This document shows, in pieces, positions 8,028-14,930 of a stretch of 32,292 nucleotides of DNA. The position numbers and the translations under genes are program-made. The first letter of the stretch is position 1; each line of letters starts with the position of its first letter. The stretch is from positions 1 through 32,292 of the forward strand of contig NZ_CANQYJ010000016.1 of assembly GCF_947628055.1 (NCBI RefSeq), in the 5' to 3' direction. The DNA is from an uncultured Rikenella sp. (GTDB lineage: Bacteria; Bacteroidota; Bacteroidia; Bacteroidales; Rikenellaceae). The notes below the pieces were generated by a model that was given only the letters and a program-made list of their open reading frames with translations, was not told the origin of the DNA and ran no database searches.

Positions 8028-8692
8028 TGGGCCGGTTGCTGCGCGTGGGGCTGACCGGAGGGATCGGCAGCGGGAAGAGCACGGTGGCGCGGCTGCTGGG
8101 GATGATGGGGGCGGAAATCTACACGGCGGACGACCGGGCGAAGGCTTTGATGGCCGGGGATGCCGGGCTGAGGCGGAACATAGTCGGTTTGTTGGGGCCG
8201 GAAGCCTATTCGGCGGACGGCGGATCGCTGAACCGGGCGTATATCGCATCGCAGGTGTTCGGGGATTCGGATAAGTTGGCGGCCTTGAATGCGTTGGTGC
8301 ACCCGGCGGTGGAACGGGATTTCGGGAGCTGGGCGGCGCGGTGGGACGGTGCAGCGCAGAGGCCGGCGTATGTGGTGGAAGAGGCGGCGGTGCTGATCGA
8401 GTCGGGCGGCTGGCAGCGGATGGACTGCGTGGTGGTCGTCACGGCTCCTTTAGAAGTGCGGCTCCGGCGGGTGATGCGGCGCGACGGTGCCTCGAGGGAG
8501 GCGGCCGAAAGACGGGTCCGGGCGCAAATGGACGAAAAAGTGCGGCTGGGTTATGCGGACTATCTCCTTGCTGCGGACGAAAAACGGCTGCTGATCCCGC
8601 AGGCGGTACGGCTGCACGAGGCTTTGTGCCGCGCGGCAGAGCGGATTCGGGATATTTTACCTACATTTGCGGACGAATCGTCGAACAGGTAG
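8027..8692 (+). CDS. coaE: Dephospho-CoA kinase
   Basis: Catalyses the last step of coenzyme A synthesis, phosphorylating the 3'-OH of the ribose of dephospho-CoA with ATP. The start MGRLLRVGLTGG is supported by the P-loop GGIGSGKST at residues 11-19 and by the one-base overlap with the upstream stop. The ADDRAK region, the HP motif in ALVHPAVERDF and the lid-region arginines (LRRVMRRDG) are present. At 221 residues it is slightly longer than the roughly 200 typical of the family. It sits between the YbbR-like gene and the DUF5606 gene on the same strand. Confidence 0.93.
   Translation: MGRLLRVGLTGGIGSGKSTVARLLGMMGAEIYTADDRAKALMAGDAGLRRNIVGLLGPEAYSADGGSLNRAYIASQVFGDSDKLAALNALVHPAVERDFGSWAARWDGAAQRPAYVVEEAAVLIESGGWQRMDCVVVVTAPLEVRLRRVMRRDGASREAAERRVRAQMDEKVRLGYADYLLAADEKRLLIPQAVRLHEALCRAAERIRDILPTFADESSNR
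8662..8669 (+). promoter_or_regulatory. Possible internal -7 box before the DUF5606 gene
   Basis: TACATTTG lies inside the 3' end of coaE, about 50 bp before the DUF5606 start, and matches TAnnTTTG. No -33 TTTG is visible at the right distance, so it may be chance. Confidence 0.4.
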
Positions 8693-8719
8693 ATTTCTTA
8701 AACAATTTATAATTACGAT

Positions 8720-9316
8720 ATGGAATTAAAGGAGATTTTGGCAATATCGGGCGCGCCGGGGCTGTTCAAATATGTGGCTCAGGGCAAGGGCGGCATTATT
8801 GTCGAATCGTTGGCCGACGGCCGCCGCACGATGGTGGGAGGCTCGACCAAGGTGAGCGCTCTGGGCGACATTGCGGTGTTCACGGCTTCTGCGGAGGTGC
8901 CGCTGGGCGATGTGCTTCAGTCGATACACGACAAGTATGCCGGCAAGCCGGTGGAACTGCCTTCCAAAACTTCGCAGGAGGAGCTGCGGACATTCATGCT
9001 GTCGGTTCTGCCGGATTACGATGCCGAGCGGGTGCATAACTCGGACATCCGGAAGATCGGCCAATGGTACAATGCGCTGGTGGCAGCGGGGATGACTTCG
9101 TTCAAGGCTGCCGAGGAAGACGGGGAGGCTGATACTGCTGCGGGCGAGACTGCCGCTGTTGCGGGAGAAAAACCGAAAAAGAAAGCTCCGGCAAAGAAGA
9201 CGACCGCCTCTGCGAATGCTGCCGCCAAACGGGTGCCGAAAGCGGAAAGCCGCTCGAAAGCTCCGGCGGCAAAGAGTACGACGGCGCGAAAAGCACAGGC
9301 GCGAAAAGCACAGTAG
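8720..9316 (+). CDS. DUF5606-type protein with a lysine/alanine-rich tail
   Basis: Function unknown. Residues 1-135 resemble the Bacteroidota DUF5606 domain (start MELKEILAISGAPGLFKYVAQG, with the later 'SVLPDYDAERVHNSDIRKIGQWYNALV' region). Residues about 155-198 form a low-complexity basic tail rich in Lys, Ala and Arg (KKKAPAKKT, KAPAAKS), similar in composition to histone H1-like tails. The last ten residues are a perfect repeat ARKAQARKAQ made by an exact 15-bp tandem duplication (9284-9298 and 9299-9313). The tail could bind nucleic acid (inference). It lies 27 bp after coaE. Confidence 0.75.
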   Translation: MELKEILAISGAPGLFKYVAQGKGGIIVESLADGRRTMVGGSTKVSALGDIAVFTASAEVPLGDVLQSIHDKYAGKPVELPSKTSQEELRTFMLSVLPDYDAERVHNSDIRKIGQWYNALVAAGMTSFKAAEEDGEADTAAGETAAVAGEKPKKKAPAKKTTASANAAAKRVPKAESRSKAPAAKSTTARKAQARKAQ

Positions 9317-9621
9317 TCTTGTTGCAGACTGTATTTCATCAGGCTCTTTTTTCCATCGCGGGAGGAAGGGCCTTCTTTTTGCGAATGGGCACGCGGGTCT
9401 GCAACGGCCCGGGCTATCGGTCGGGACTATGCTGCCAGGACGGGGGCGGGATCCCGCCGGCTCGGGAAAAACTTCCGCACCGGGCGGTCGGAAATGCCGG
9501 CCGGGAGGGAACCCGGCTTGGCCGTATCGGAAAAAACGTTATCTTTGTCCTCGGCAAATGCAGGCCCGGAATCCGTTGCGGGCCGACGTCCCCGGAATCA
9601 TTTTTTGAAAACTGAAACATT
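9317..9621. other. Intergenic region before the FKBP-like gene
   Basis: About 305 bp with no convincing gene; open frames here overlap and lack recognisable motifs. It holds the perfect 14-bp palindrome GGCGGGATCCCGCC (9445-9458) in a GC-rich stretch and, further right, a promoter at about 9518-9547. A weak 5-bp hairpin (GAAGG/CCTTC followed by T residues) near 9375 could end the upstream transcript. Confidence 0.5.
9518..9547 (+). promoter_or_regulatory. Promoter of the FKBP-like lipoprotein gene
   Basis: A -33-like TTGG at 9518-9521 and a perfect -7 box TATCTTTG at 9540-9547, separated by 18 bp, match the Bacteroidota primary-sigma consensus. The predicted leader is about 70 nt to the ATG at 9622. 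Confidence 0.65.
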
Positions 9622-10683
9622 ATGCGTGGGATAAAGAGGATTTATCTGGCAGCGGCGACCGTTGCGGCAGTGGCGGCGGGTGCCTGGTCGTGCGCCGGGG
9701 AAGCGCCGGATATTGCAAAGGGGTTGGCGCGGCAATCGTTCGAGGCCTGGGTGGCCAAGTATGCCCCTGAGGCGTATGCCAATCCGTACAAAGACATCTA
9801 TATCGAGTATATCGAGCGGGGGCCGGCGGATGCGGCCGTACCGGTGCCGGATTATACGTGGCTGACCGTCAACTATACGGGGAAGACATTAGACGGCTCG
9901 GTATTCGTCACCCGCGTGGATTCGATCTCGCGGCGGGTGGGACAATTTGCCTACACGACGCATTACAGCGACGATTTCCTGCAATTCTCATCCACTTCGT
10001 CCAAACTGTGCGACGGGCTCAAACAGGCATTTGAACGCATGCGGGCGGGTGACTCGGTCCGGGTCTATATCCCGTCCGACAAGGGTTATGCTTATGCGAT
10101 GGATATCAATGCCGGATATGCGGGGGAACAGGGGGTGACTTATACGCATCTGCCGGTCGTATTCGAGATACGGCTCGATGCGGTGACTACGCAGCCGTTC
10201 ATCTGGGAGCGGGACTCGGTGCAGCGTTACGCGGAGCTGCGCTGGGCGGGATCGGACTATTCGCATGATACGATAGGGATGTACATGCGGATCGTCAAAC
10301 AGAATCCGGCGGGAGATCCCATCTCGAAGGATTCGATGGTGTATGTCTATTACGAAGAATATTTCATGGACGGTTTTCTGGCGGCTACCAATATCGACAC
10401 GGTGGCGAGGAAATGGAATGTCTACGACAGCGGGAACGAGGCGGGGTATGAGGCGCTGGCTGTGCAGCCGTCGTCGGGGGAAAATGCTACGGTGAACAAG
10501 GTGCTTTACATTGCGGCGCCGATGATGCGCAAAGGAGAGGTGGCGGAGGTGGTCACGGTGTCGACCTGGGCGCACGGAGATGCGGGCGATGCTTCGAGCA
10601 CTCCGGAGATTCTGCCGTATCAGCCGATGAGGTACAAGATCTATATCACCGATGGCGATCGGTCGGAGAGCGATACGGAATAG
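9622..10683 (+). CDS. FKBP-type peptidyl-prolyl isomerase-like lipoprotein
   Basis: Predicted envelope lipoprotein (signal ending AWSC, Cys24) with an FKBP-like fold. Residues about 75-190 carry the family pattern: LTVNYTGKTLDGSVF, then a GLKQAFERMRAGDSVRVYIPS helix and turn, then a final strand HLPVVFEIRLDAV. A second, more divergent copy of the same pattern seems to occupy about 195-345 (VYVYYEEYFMDGFL, then MMRKGEVAEVVTVS, then MRYKIYI). FKBPs catalyse proline cis-trans isomerisation and can act as folding chaperones. Several consensus aromatic residues are not obvious, so catalysis is uncertain. It is convergent with the RsmI-like gene 35 bp downstream. Confidence 0.68.
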   Translation: MRGIKRIYLAAATVAAVAAGAWSCAGEAPDIAKGLARQSFEAWVAKYAPEAYANPYKDIYIEYIERGPADAAVPVPDYTWLTVNYTGKTLDGSVFVTRVDSISRRVGQFAYTTHYSDDFLQFSSTSSKLCDGLKQAFERMRAGDSVRVYIPSDKGYAYAMDINAGYAGEQGVTYTHLPVVFEIRLDAVTTQPFIWERDSVQRYAELRWAGSDYSHDTIGMYMRIVKQNPAGDPISKDSMVYVYYEEYFMDGFLAATNIDTVARKWNVYDSGNEAGYEALAVQPSSGENATVNKVLYIAAPMMRKGEVAEVVTVSTWAHGDAGDASSTPEILPYQPMRYKIYITDGDRSESDTE

Positions 10684-10692
10684 AAGAGCTAA

Positions 10693-10721
10693 ACTGATTC
10701 GGATGCCTGCAGGCGGATTCA
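10693..10721. terminator. Quasi-palindrome between convergent genes
   Basis: CTGATTCGG and CGGATTCAG arms with GCCTGCAGGC at the centre, followed by AAAATAAT. It could act as a shared terminator, but pairing is imperfect and the U-tract on either strand is short. Confidence 0.35.
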
Positions 10722-11426
10722 GAAAATAATGAAGATTGCGGGGCGTTTGTCGATGGCAGGCGCCCCGTTCTTTTTCCAGGCAGCGATGCTCTGCGAACGG
10801 ATGTACTGTCCGGGTTCCAGCAGGTCGCAGGCTACGCAGAGCCTGGTTTGCGGGGCGCAGGCGGTGAGGAGGTCGTCGAAAAGTTTCCGGTTCCGGTACG
10901 GGGCTTCGATGAATATCTGGCTTTGCCCTTCGGTGTGGGCCCGATGCTCGAAATGGCGGATGGCCTTGACCCGTTCCATAGGTTTGACGGGCAGGTATCC
11001 GTTGAAGGCGAAAGACTGACCGTTCGCTCCGGAAGCCATCAGGGCGAGGGTGAGGGAGCTGGGGCCGACTAAGGGTACGATTTCCACGCCTCGGCGGTGT
11101 GCTGCGGCCACGAGCAAAGCGCCCGGATCGGCGATGCAAGGCAGTCCGGCTTCGGACATCACTCCGATGTTCTTATCTTCTTTCAGCAGCGGGTCGAGCA
11201 GGGTTTCCACTTCTTCCGGCGGCGTGTGTTCATTGAGTTCGGCGAAGGTCAGCTCGTCGATAGCGCGGCCGATGCCGCTACGGGCGAGAAAACGGCGGGC
11301 CGTGCGTATATTCTCTACGACAAAGTGGTCGATGCGGTCGATTATGGCCCGGTTGCCGGCTGGCAGGGCGGTGTCCCACGAGGCTGTTTCGCCTATAGGG
11401 GTCGGTATCAGATACAGTTTTCCCAT
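10719..11426 (-). CDS. Short RsmI-like SAM-dependent methyltransferase
   Basis: Tetrapyrrole-methylase-fold enzyme of the RsmI family, which 2'-O-methylates C1402 of 16S rRNA. The N-terminus MGKLYLIPTPIGE and the motifs SEAGLPCIADPG, PLVGPSSLTLALMASG, FNGYLPVK and EAPYRNRKLFDDLL are characteristic. At 235 residues it is shorter than typical RsmI (about 280) and lacks the usual C-terminal extension. Bacteroidota often carry such a second, short paralogue, so the 16S target is uncertain and no symbol is given. The start at 11426 was chosen over 11579 on family similarity; MPAMGKLY at 11435 is also possible. A near-consensus minus-strand box TACCTTTA lies at about 11435-11442. Confidence 0.82.
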   Translation of the reverse strand: MGKLYLIPTPIGETASWDTALPAGNRAIIDRIDHFVVENIRTARRFLARSGIGRAIDELTFAELNEHTPPEEVETLLDPLLKEDKNIGVMSEAGLPCIADPGALLVAAAHRRGVEIVPLVGPSSLTLALMASGANGQSFAFNGYLPVKPMERVKAIRHFEHRAHTEGQSQIFIEAPYRNRKLFDDLLTACAPQTRLCVACDLLEPGQYIRSQSIAAWKKNGAPAIDKRPAIFIIF

Positions 11427-11539
11427 TGCTGGCATAAAGGTACGGTAAATTATTGGGTTTCCGCCAGCAGACGGGCTGTCTGCGGGCTCGGAAATCCAAA
11501 GTCTGTTAAAATACGGTGAATTTTTAGTTGTTTCGATTG

Positions 11540-11597
11540 ACAGAATTGCCGGCTTCTGCGGTGCGCTCGGCACACGCACCAGGTTGTAATTACCTTA
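11540..11597 (-). repeat. R5 repeat, copy 2
   Basis: The reverse complement reads AGGTAATTACAACCTGG, then TGCGTGTGCCGAGCGCACC, matching the R5 core. It lies about 115-170 bp upstream of the RsmI-like gene start. Confidence 0.55.
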
Positions 11598-11660
11598 AAT
11601 AAAACAGTGTAACCCCTAAAAAATCCCCAATGGGGCCGCGCACCGGGGTTGCGGCAGCCA

Positions 11661-11695
11661 AAGAAAAGCGGTTATCTCCATACGGAGATAACCGC
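11661..11695 (-). terminator. Terminator of the TGS/kinase gene
   Basis: Perfect 12-bp stem GCGGTTATCTCC (11668-11679) / GGAGATAACCGC (11684-11695) with a 4-nt loop. On the minus strand it is followed by TTTTCTTT. It lies 135 bp past the kinase stop codon. Confidence 0.88.
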
Positions 11696-11830
11696 TTCAT
11701 ATACAAAACAGACCAACCGTCCCGGTCAAACACTTCAACTAACGACGCCCGCAGCCAGCCTACCTACCCCACACCGACAAAATCTCCACAGGGATGCCTG
11801 CCGCACGATACTCCCCTCCCGCAAAAACGG

Positions 11831-13504
11831 TCAATATGCAAAACTGCTCCCCCCCAGAAACTCCCGAAGAATCGAAGTCGGCGGCAGCTCCCGATCCGAG
11901 ATTTCCACGAAATAATCCAGGAACTTCAAAAGCCGCAGCGCCTCCGCATACTCCGGCGTGTTGGCCGGCACCCGCGCCAGCAGCGGCTGCGCATAATGTT
12001 TGAGGATGGATATTTCAAAGAACAGCGCCGTGTTGACCATCACATCCGCCATCTCCTGGTACGGGAAAATATACTTGTCCTCCCCACGCCTGACACTCGC
12101 CCAGCCCTTCAGCGTATCGAACGCCGAACGCCCCCGGTACTTACTGTCCCGCACGATACGCCGCAGCAACCGGTTGTCCGTGGTCGAAATCACGCTCATA
12201 TTGTCCAACGACAGCGTCGTCAGCGCCGAAGCGTAAATCTTGTACTTCAAACGATCCTCTACATGCGGCGTCAGCCCCGGATTCAGCCCATGAATCCCCT
12301 CTACGATCAGAATACCCCTGTCGCTCAGCTGCAACGTCGTCCCGTCGTAATAGCGCTTCCCGTCCGTGAAGCGGAACTTCGGCATTTCCACCCGTTCCCC
12401 CGCGAACAGCCGGTTCAGATCCGCATTGAATGTATCCACATCCACCGCTCCCAGCGACTCGAAATCGTAATCTCCGTTTTCGTCCCGCGGCGTATGTTCG
12501 CGGTCCACGAAATAATCGTCCAGCGAAATCGTCTCCGGCTCCAGCCCCAGCACCTGCAATTGGATGGAAAGCCGCTTCGCCAGCGTGGTTTTCCCGCTCG
12601 AAGACGGCCCCGCCACGAACACGATTCTGACCCCGCTCTTGGTATGCCGTTCGAGAATGGTGTCGGCGATCCGCGCCAACGTCTTTTCCTGCAGCGCCTC
12701 CCCGACCTTGATCATCTGGCTCGCGTCTCCCGCCAGCACCCGCGAGTTGAGCGATCCCACGTCCGAAATGCGCAGAATGTCCGCCCACTCCTTATTTTGC
12801 TGGAACACCGAGAACAGTTTCGGTTCCAAGCGCATCGGCTCCACCCTCGAGCAGTCGTCGCGCCGCGGCATCTGCAACACGAAACCGCCCCCGAATGCCT
12901 GCAAATCGAACACTTTCAGAAATCCCGTGGAAATGACCATCGCGCCGTAAAAATAGCCTGGCAAACCGCCCAGATTATAGACCGTGATGAAATGTTGCGG
13001 CCGTGTCTCCAGCAGGGCCAGTTTATCCTCATATCCATGCCCGTGATAGAGCTTCTCTACATCCGACATCAGCAGCTTTTCCCTGACGATCGGCAGGTTC
13101 AGTTCCACCAGCGTACCCATCCGCTTCTTGATGGCTCCCACCTGTTCCGCCCCGATCGGCCCTGCGCCGTCGATTTCGCAATAGTATCCCCTTGCCGCCG
13201 TATAAAGCACTCTCAGCCGGGCTTCCGGATAGAGATCGGTCACTGCCTTGTGGAGCAGGAAAAAGAGCGACCGGGCATAGACCCGCATCCCGTCCGACGA
13301 GGTCAGTTCGACGTACCGCAGACTTTTGGGCGAATAAATCCGTGTGTTGAGTTCTTTCATCCGGTTGTCGGCAAAACAGGCGATCACCGGCGATCCGGTT
13401 CGCAGGGCCAGCATCTCCAGCACTTGTTCCAGTGTGGAGCCTTCGCTTACATAGAGGGTCGAGTCGTTATTTTCGCAATATATCTGAATCGGTTTCGCTG
13501 TCAT
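11831..13504 (-). CDS. Nucleoside kinase with TGS and tRNA-synthetase-like domains
   Basis: Fusion protein typical of Bacteroidota and Firmicutes. An N-terminal TGS domain (about 5-65, with 'EGSTLEQVLEML') is followed by a threonyl/alanyl-tRNA synthetase second additional domain (about 70-230; HGHGYED and VYNLGGLPGYFYG are visible). A C-terminal P-loop uridine-kinase/phosphoribulokinase-like domain carries Walker A GPSSSGKT (299-306), the SLDDYF motif and IVEGIHGLNP. It probably phosphorylates a nucleoside such as uridine, with the N-terminal domains acting in RNA or amino-acid sensing (inference). The 557-residue length is usual. It has its own terminator, and a minus-strand box TATCTTTA lies at 13535-13542, about 30 bp before the start. 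Confidence 0.88.
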   Translation of the reverse strand: MTAKPIQIYCENNDSTLYVSEGSTLEQVLEMLALRTGSPVIACFADNRMKELNTRIYSPKSLRYVELTSSDGMRVYARSLFFLLHKAVTDLYPEARLRVLYTAARGYYCEIDGAGPIGAEQVGAIKKRMGTLVELNLPIVREKLLMSDVEKLYHGHGYEDKLALLETRPQHFITVYNLGGLPGYFYGAMVISTGFLKVFDLQAFGGGFVLQMPRRDDCSRVEPMRLEPKLFSVFQQNKEWADILRISDVGSLNSRVLAGDASQMIKVGEALQEKTLARIADTILERHTKSGVRIVFVAGPSSSGKTTLAKRLSIQLQVLGLEPETISLDDYFVDREHTPRDENGDYDFESLGAVDVDTFNADLNRLFAGERVEMPKFRFTDGKRYYDGTTLQLSDRGILIVEGIHGLNPGLTPHVEDRLKYKIYASALTTLSLDNMSVISTTDNRLLRRIVRDSKYRGRSAFDTLKGWASVRRGEDKYIFPYQEMADVMVNTALFFEISILKHYAQPLLARVPANTPEYAEALRLLKFLDYFVEISDRELPPTSILREFLGGSSFAY

Positions 13505-13534
13505 AGTTTCTATTGGTCTTATGCAAAATCACTT

Positions 13535-13542
13535 TAAAGATA
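13535..13542 (-). promoter_or_regulatory. -7-like box for the TGS/kinase gene
   Basis: TAAAGATA on the plus strand reads TATCTTTA on the minus strand, one mismatch from TAnnTTTG. It is 31 bp before the start codon. Confidence 0.45.
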
Positions 13543-13697
13543 CCATTTTTCGGGCGATCCGCAACGTCCCTGCGTCCGATTTCTGTGTCTTCGGCGCGGG
13601 CGAACGCGCTGCTTACGCGCCGCAGCGACTGAGGTCTTCGCCGACGCGGAAGCCCAACTGTTCATTTTCTGAGGTTTCGGTCTCAGCCTGCGGAGTT

Positions 13698-13790
13698 GGG
13701 GGTAGTTACTGCCCGGTTCGTGTGCCGAATAGTACTGGGCCTCCTGCGGGGGAAGGTTGCGGCCCGACAGGGGGAGATCGCAAACAATAT
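13698..13790 (+). repeat. R5 repeat, copy 3
   Basis: GGGGGTAGTTACTGCCCGG, then TTCGTGTGCCGAATAG, then a tail with CCCGACAGGGGGAGATCGC. Parallel to copy 1 over its whole length, including the tail (CTGACACGGGAAGATCAC there). It lies about 200 bp upstream of the kinase gene, in opposite orientation to it. Confidence 0.6.
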
Positions 13791-13817
13791 TTCAGAAATG
13801 TTACCAGTATCTAAAAT

Positions 13818-13900
13818 TAACCGTACATAAAAAAATCCGCATATTCGGCCTCGTGCCCACCCTTAAGGAAGAAAAAACTTCCGGTTCGCATGCTGAGCGG
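13818..13900 (+). repeat. R4 repeat, copy 1
   Basis: CCGTACATAAAAAAATCCG, CATATTCGGCCTCGTGCCCA and GGTTCGCATGCTGAGCG correspond block by block to 17755-17825. It directly follows an R5 copy. Confidence 0.6.
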
Positions 13901-13995
13901 CACCCCGCAAAAGACATCATAAAGAGAAGAAAATAGCCCGCAATCAGCGCCTATGCCCGATCCTTTTCCACGAAGCGCCGTCCGGCAAATTCAGA

Positions 13996-14922
13996 TTATC
14001 GCACCGCTTCGATCGGCGTATAAGTGATCGTTTCGCCGACCGCCTCCCCGCGAATCACCCGAAGCAGCCGTTCGATCCCCCCCGACACCATCGCTTCGAA
14101 ATCCTGCCGGAGCGCCGCGCAGTGCGGCATGGAACGCACGAAAGTCACGACCGGCTCCGACGTGTCGAAAAAGACCGCAGCCCCCGCCGCCTCCCGACAC
14201 AGACTGTCCAACCGCGCAATCGTCCCCGGCCCGTCGATCACCGGCACGCTCGACAAAAAGACCACCCCGTTGACCGGCAGCTGCGCATAGTCCGTCAGGA
14301 AGTCCGTGACCTGTGTCTGTCCCGTCGAAGGCACATCTCCCGACCAGAACAAAGCCGCCGTATCCGGCACCACCGACAAGAAAGCATCTATCCGCGCCTG
14401 CATCGCCGCATCCCCCTCCACACCGGCGAACACACCGATCCCCTTCGCCGGCCGTCCCCCCTCCTCACACAACGCCTGCACCGTCTCCGCCGCCAAAATG
14501 CCCGCCGCCGCATTGTCCGAGCCGATATAAAAACTCCGCCCGCTGTTCGGACAGTCCGAGTCGAACGTTCCCACAGCCACCCCCGCCTCCACCGCCGCAT
14601 CAATCGCCCCTCTCAACCCCGTGTCCGCCGCATCGATGCAGCTGAGCAGAATCCCGTCCACCCCCGCCGTCACGAGTTTCCCGATCAGCTCCGCCTGCGA
14701 CTCCGCCGTCGGATTGCGCGACACGTCCCACCGCACCGCAATCCCATACGTATCCCGTGCCGCCAGCGCCGCCGCTTTCGCCGCCGCCACCGAAGCGTCG
14801 TCCACTTTCGGCACCACCGCGATTGTCGTCCGGTGCTCCGGACTTCGGTCGCAAGCCGTCAGCCCCGACCACAGTCCGACCACAGCCGCAACGACATATA
14901 ACAGACGGAATCCCATAACCAT
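13996..14922 (-). CDS. Sugar-type periplasmic-binding lipoprotein (RbsB/LacI fold)
   Basis: Type 1 periplasmic-binding fold protein, probably a carbohydrate-binding lipoprotein. The signal ends LTAC (Cys24 from the start at 14922; 14916 is also possible). The mature part follows the RbsB pattern: IAVVPKVDDASVAAAKAAA, then LIGKLVTAGVDGILLSCID, then GVAVGTFDSDCPNSGR and YIGSDNAAAGILAAE. No permease or ATPase genes lie nearby, so it may be an orphan receptor or sensor. It starts 8 bp after the alaS stop and is probably co-transcribed with alaS. The longer frame to 14952 would overlap alaS and place the signal peptide too far inside the protein. Confidence 0.8.
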   Translation of the reverse strand: MVMGFRLLYVVAAVVGLWSGLTACDRSPEHRTTIAVVPKVDDASVAAAKAAALAARDTYGIAVRWDVSRNPTAESQAELIGKLVTAGVDGILLSCIDAADTGLRGAIDAAVEAGVAVGTFDSDCPNSGRSFYIGSDNAAAGILAAETVQALCEEGGRPAKGIGVFAGVEGDAAMQARIDAFLSVVPDTAALFWSGDVPSTGQTQVTDFLTDYAQLPVNGVVFLSSVPVIDGPGTIARLDSLCREAAGAAVFFDTSEPVVTFVRSMPHCAALRQDFEAMVSGGIERLLRVIRGEAVGETITYTPIEAVR

Positions 14923-14930
14923 TCCAAATC

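Larger units (their letters stand above)
11427..11830. other. Intergenic region between the RsmI-like and kinase genes
   Basis: About 400 bp holding an R5 copy (11540-11597, minus), an AT-rich patch (about 11590-11625) and the kinase terminator (11661-11695). The remainder shows no gene. Confidence 0.6.

Noticed and set aside
11630-13537. 635-codon plus-strand frame antisense to the TGS/kinase gene
   Set aside because: Arg/Pro/His-rich shadow without domains; it also reads through the kinase terminator.
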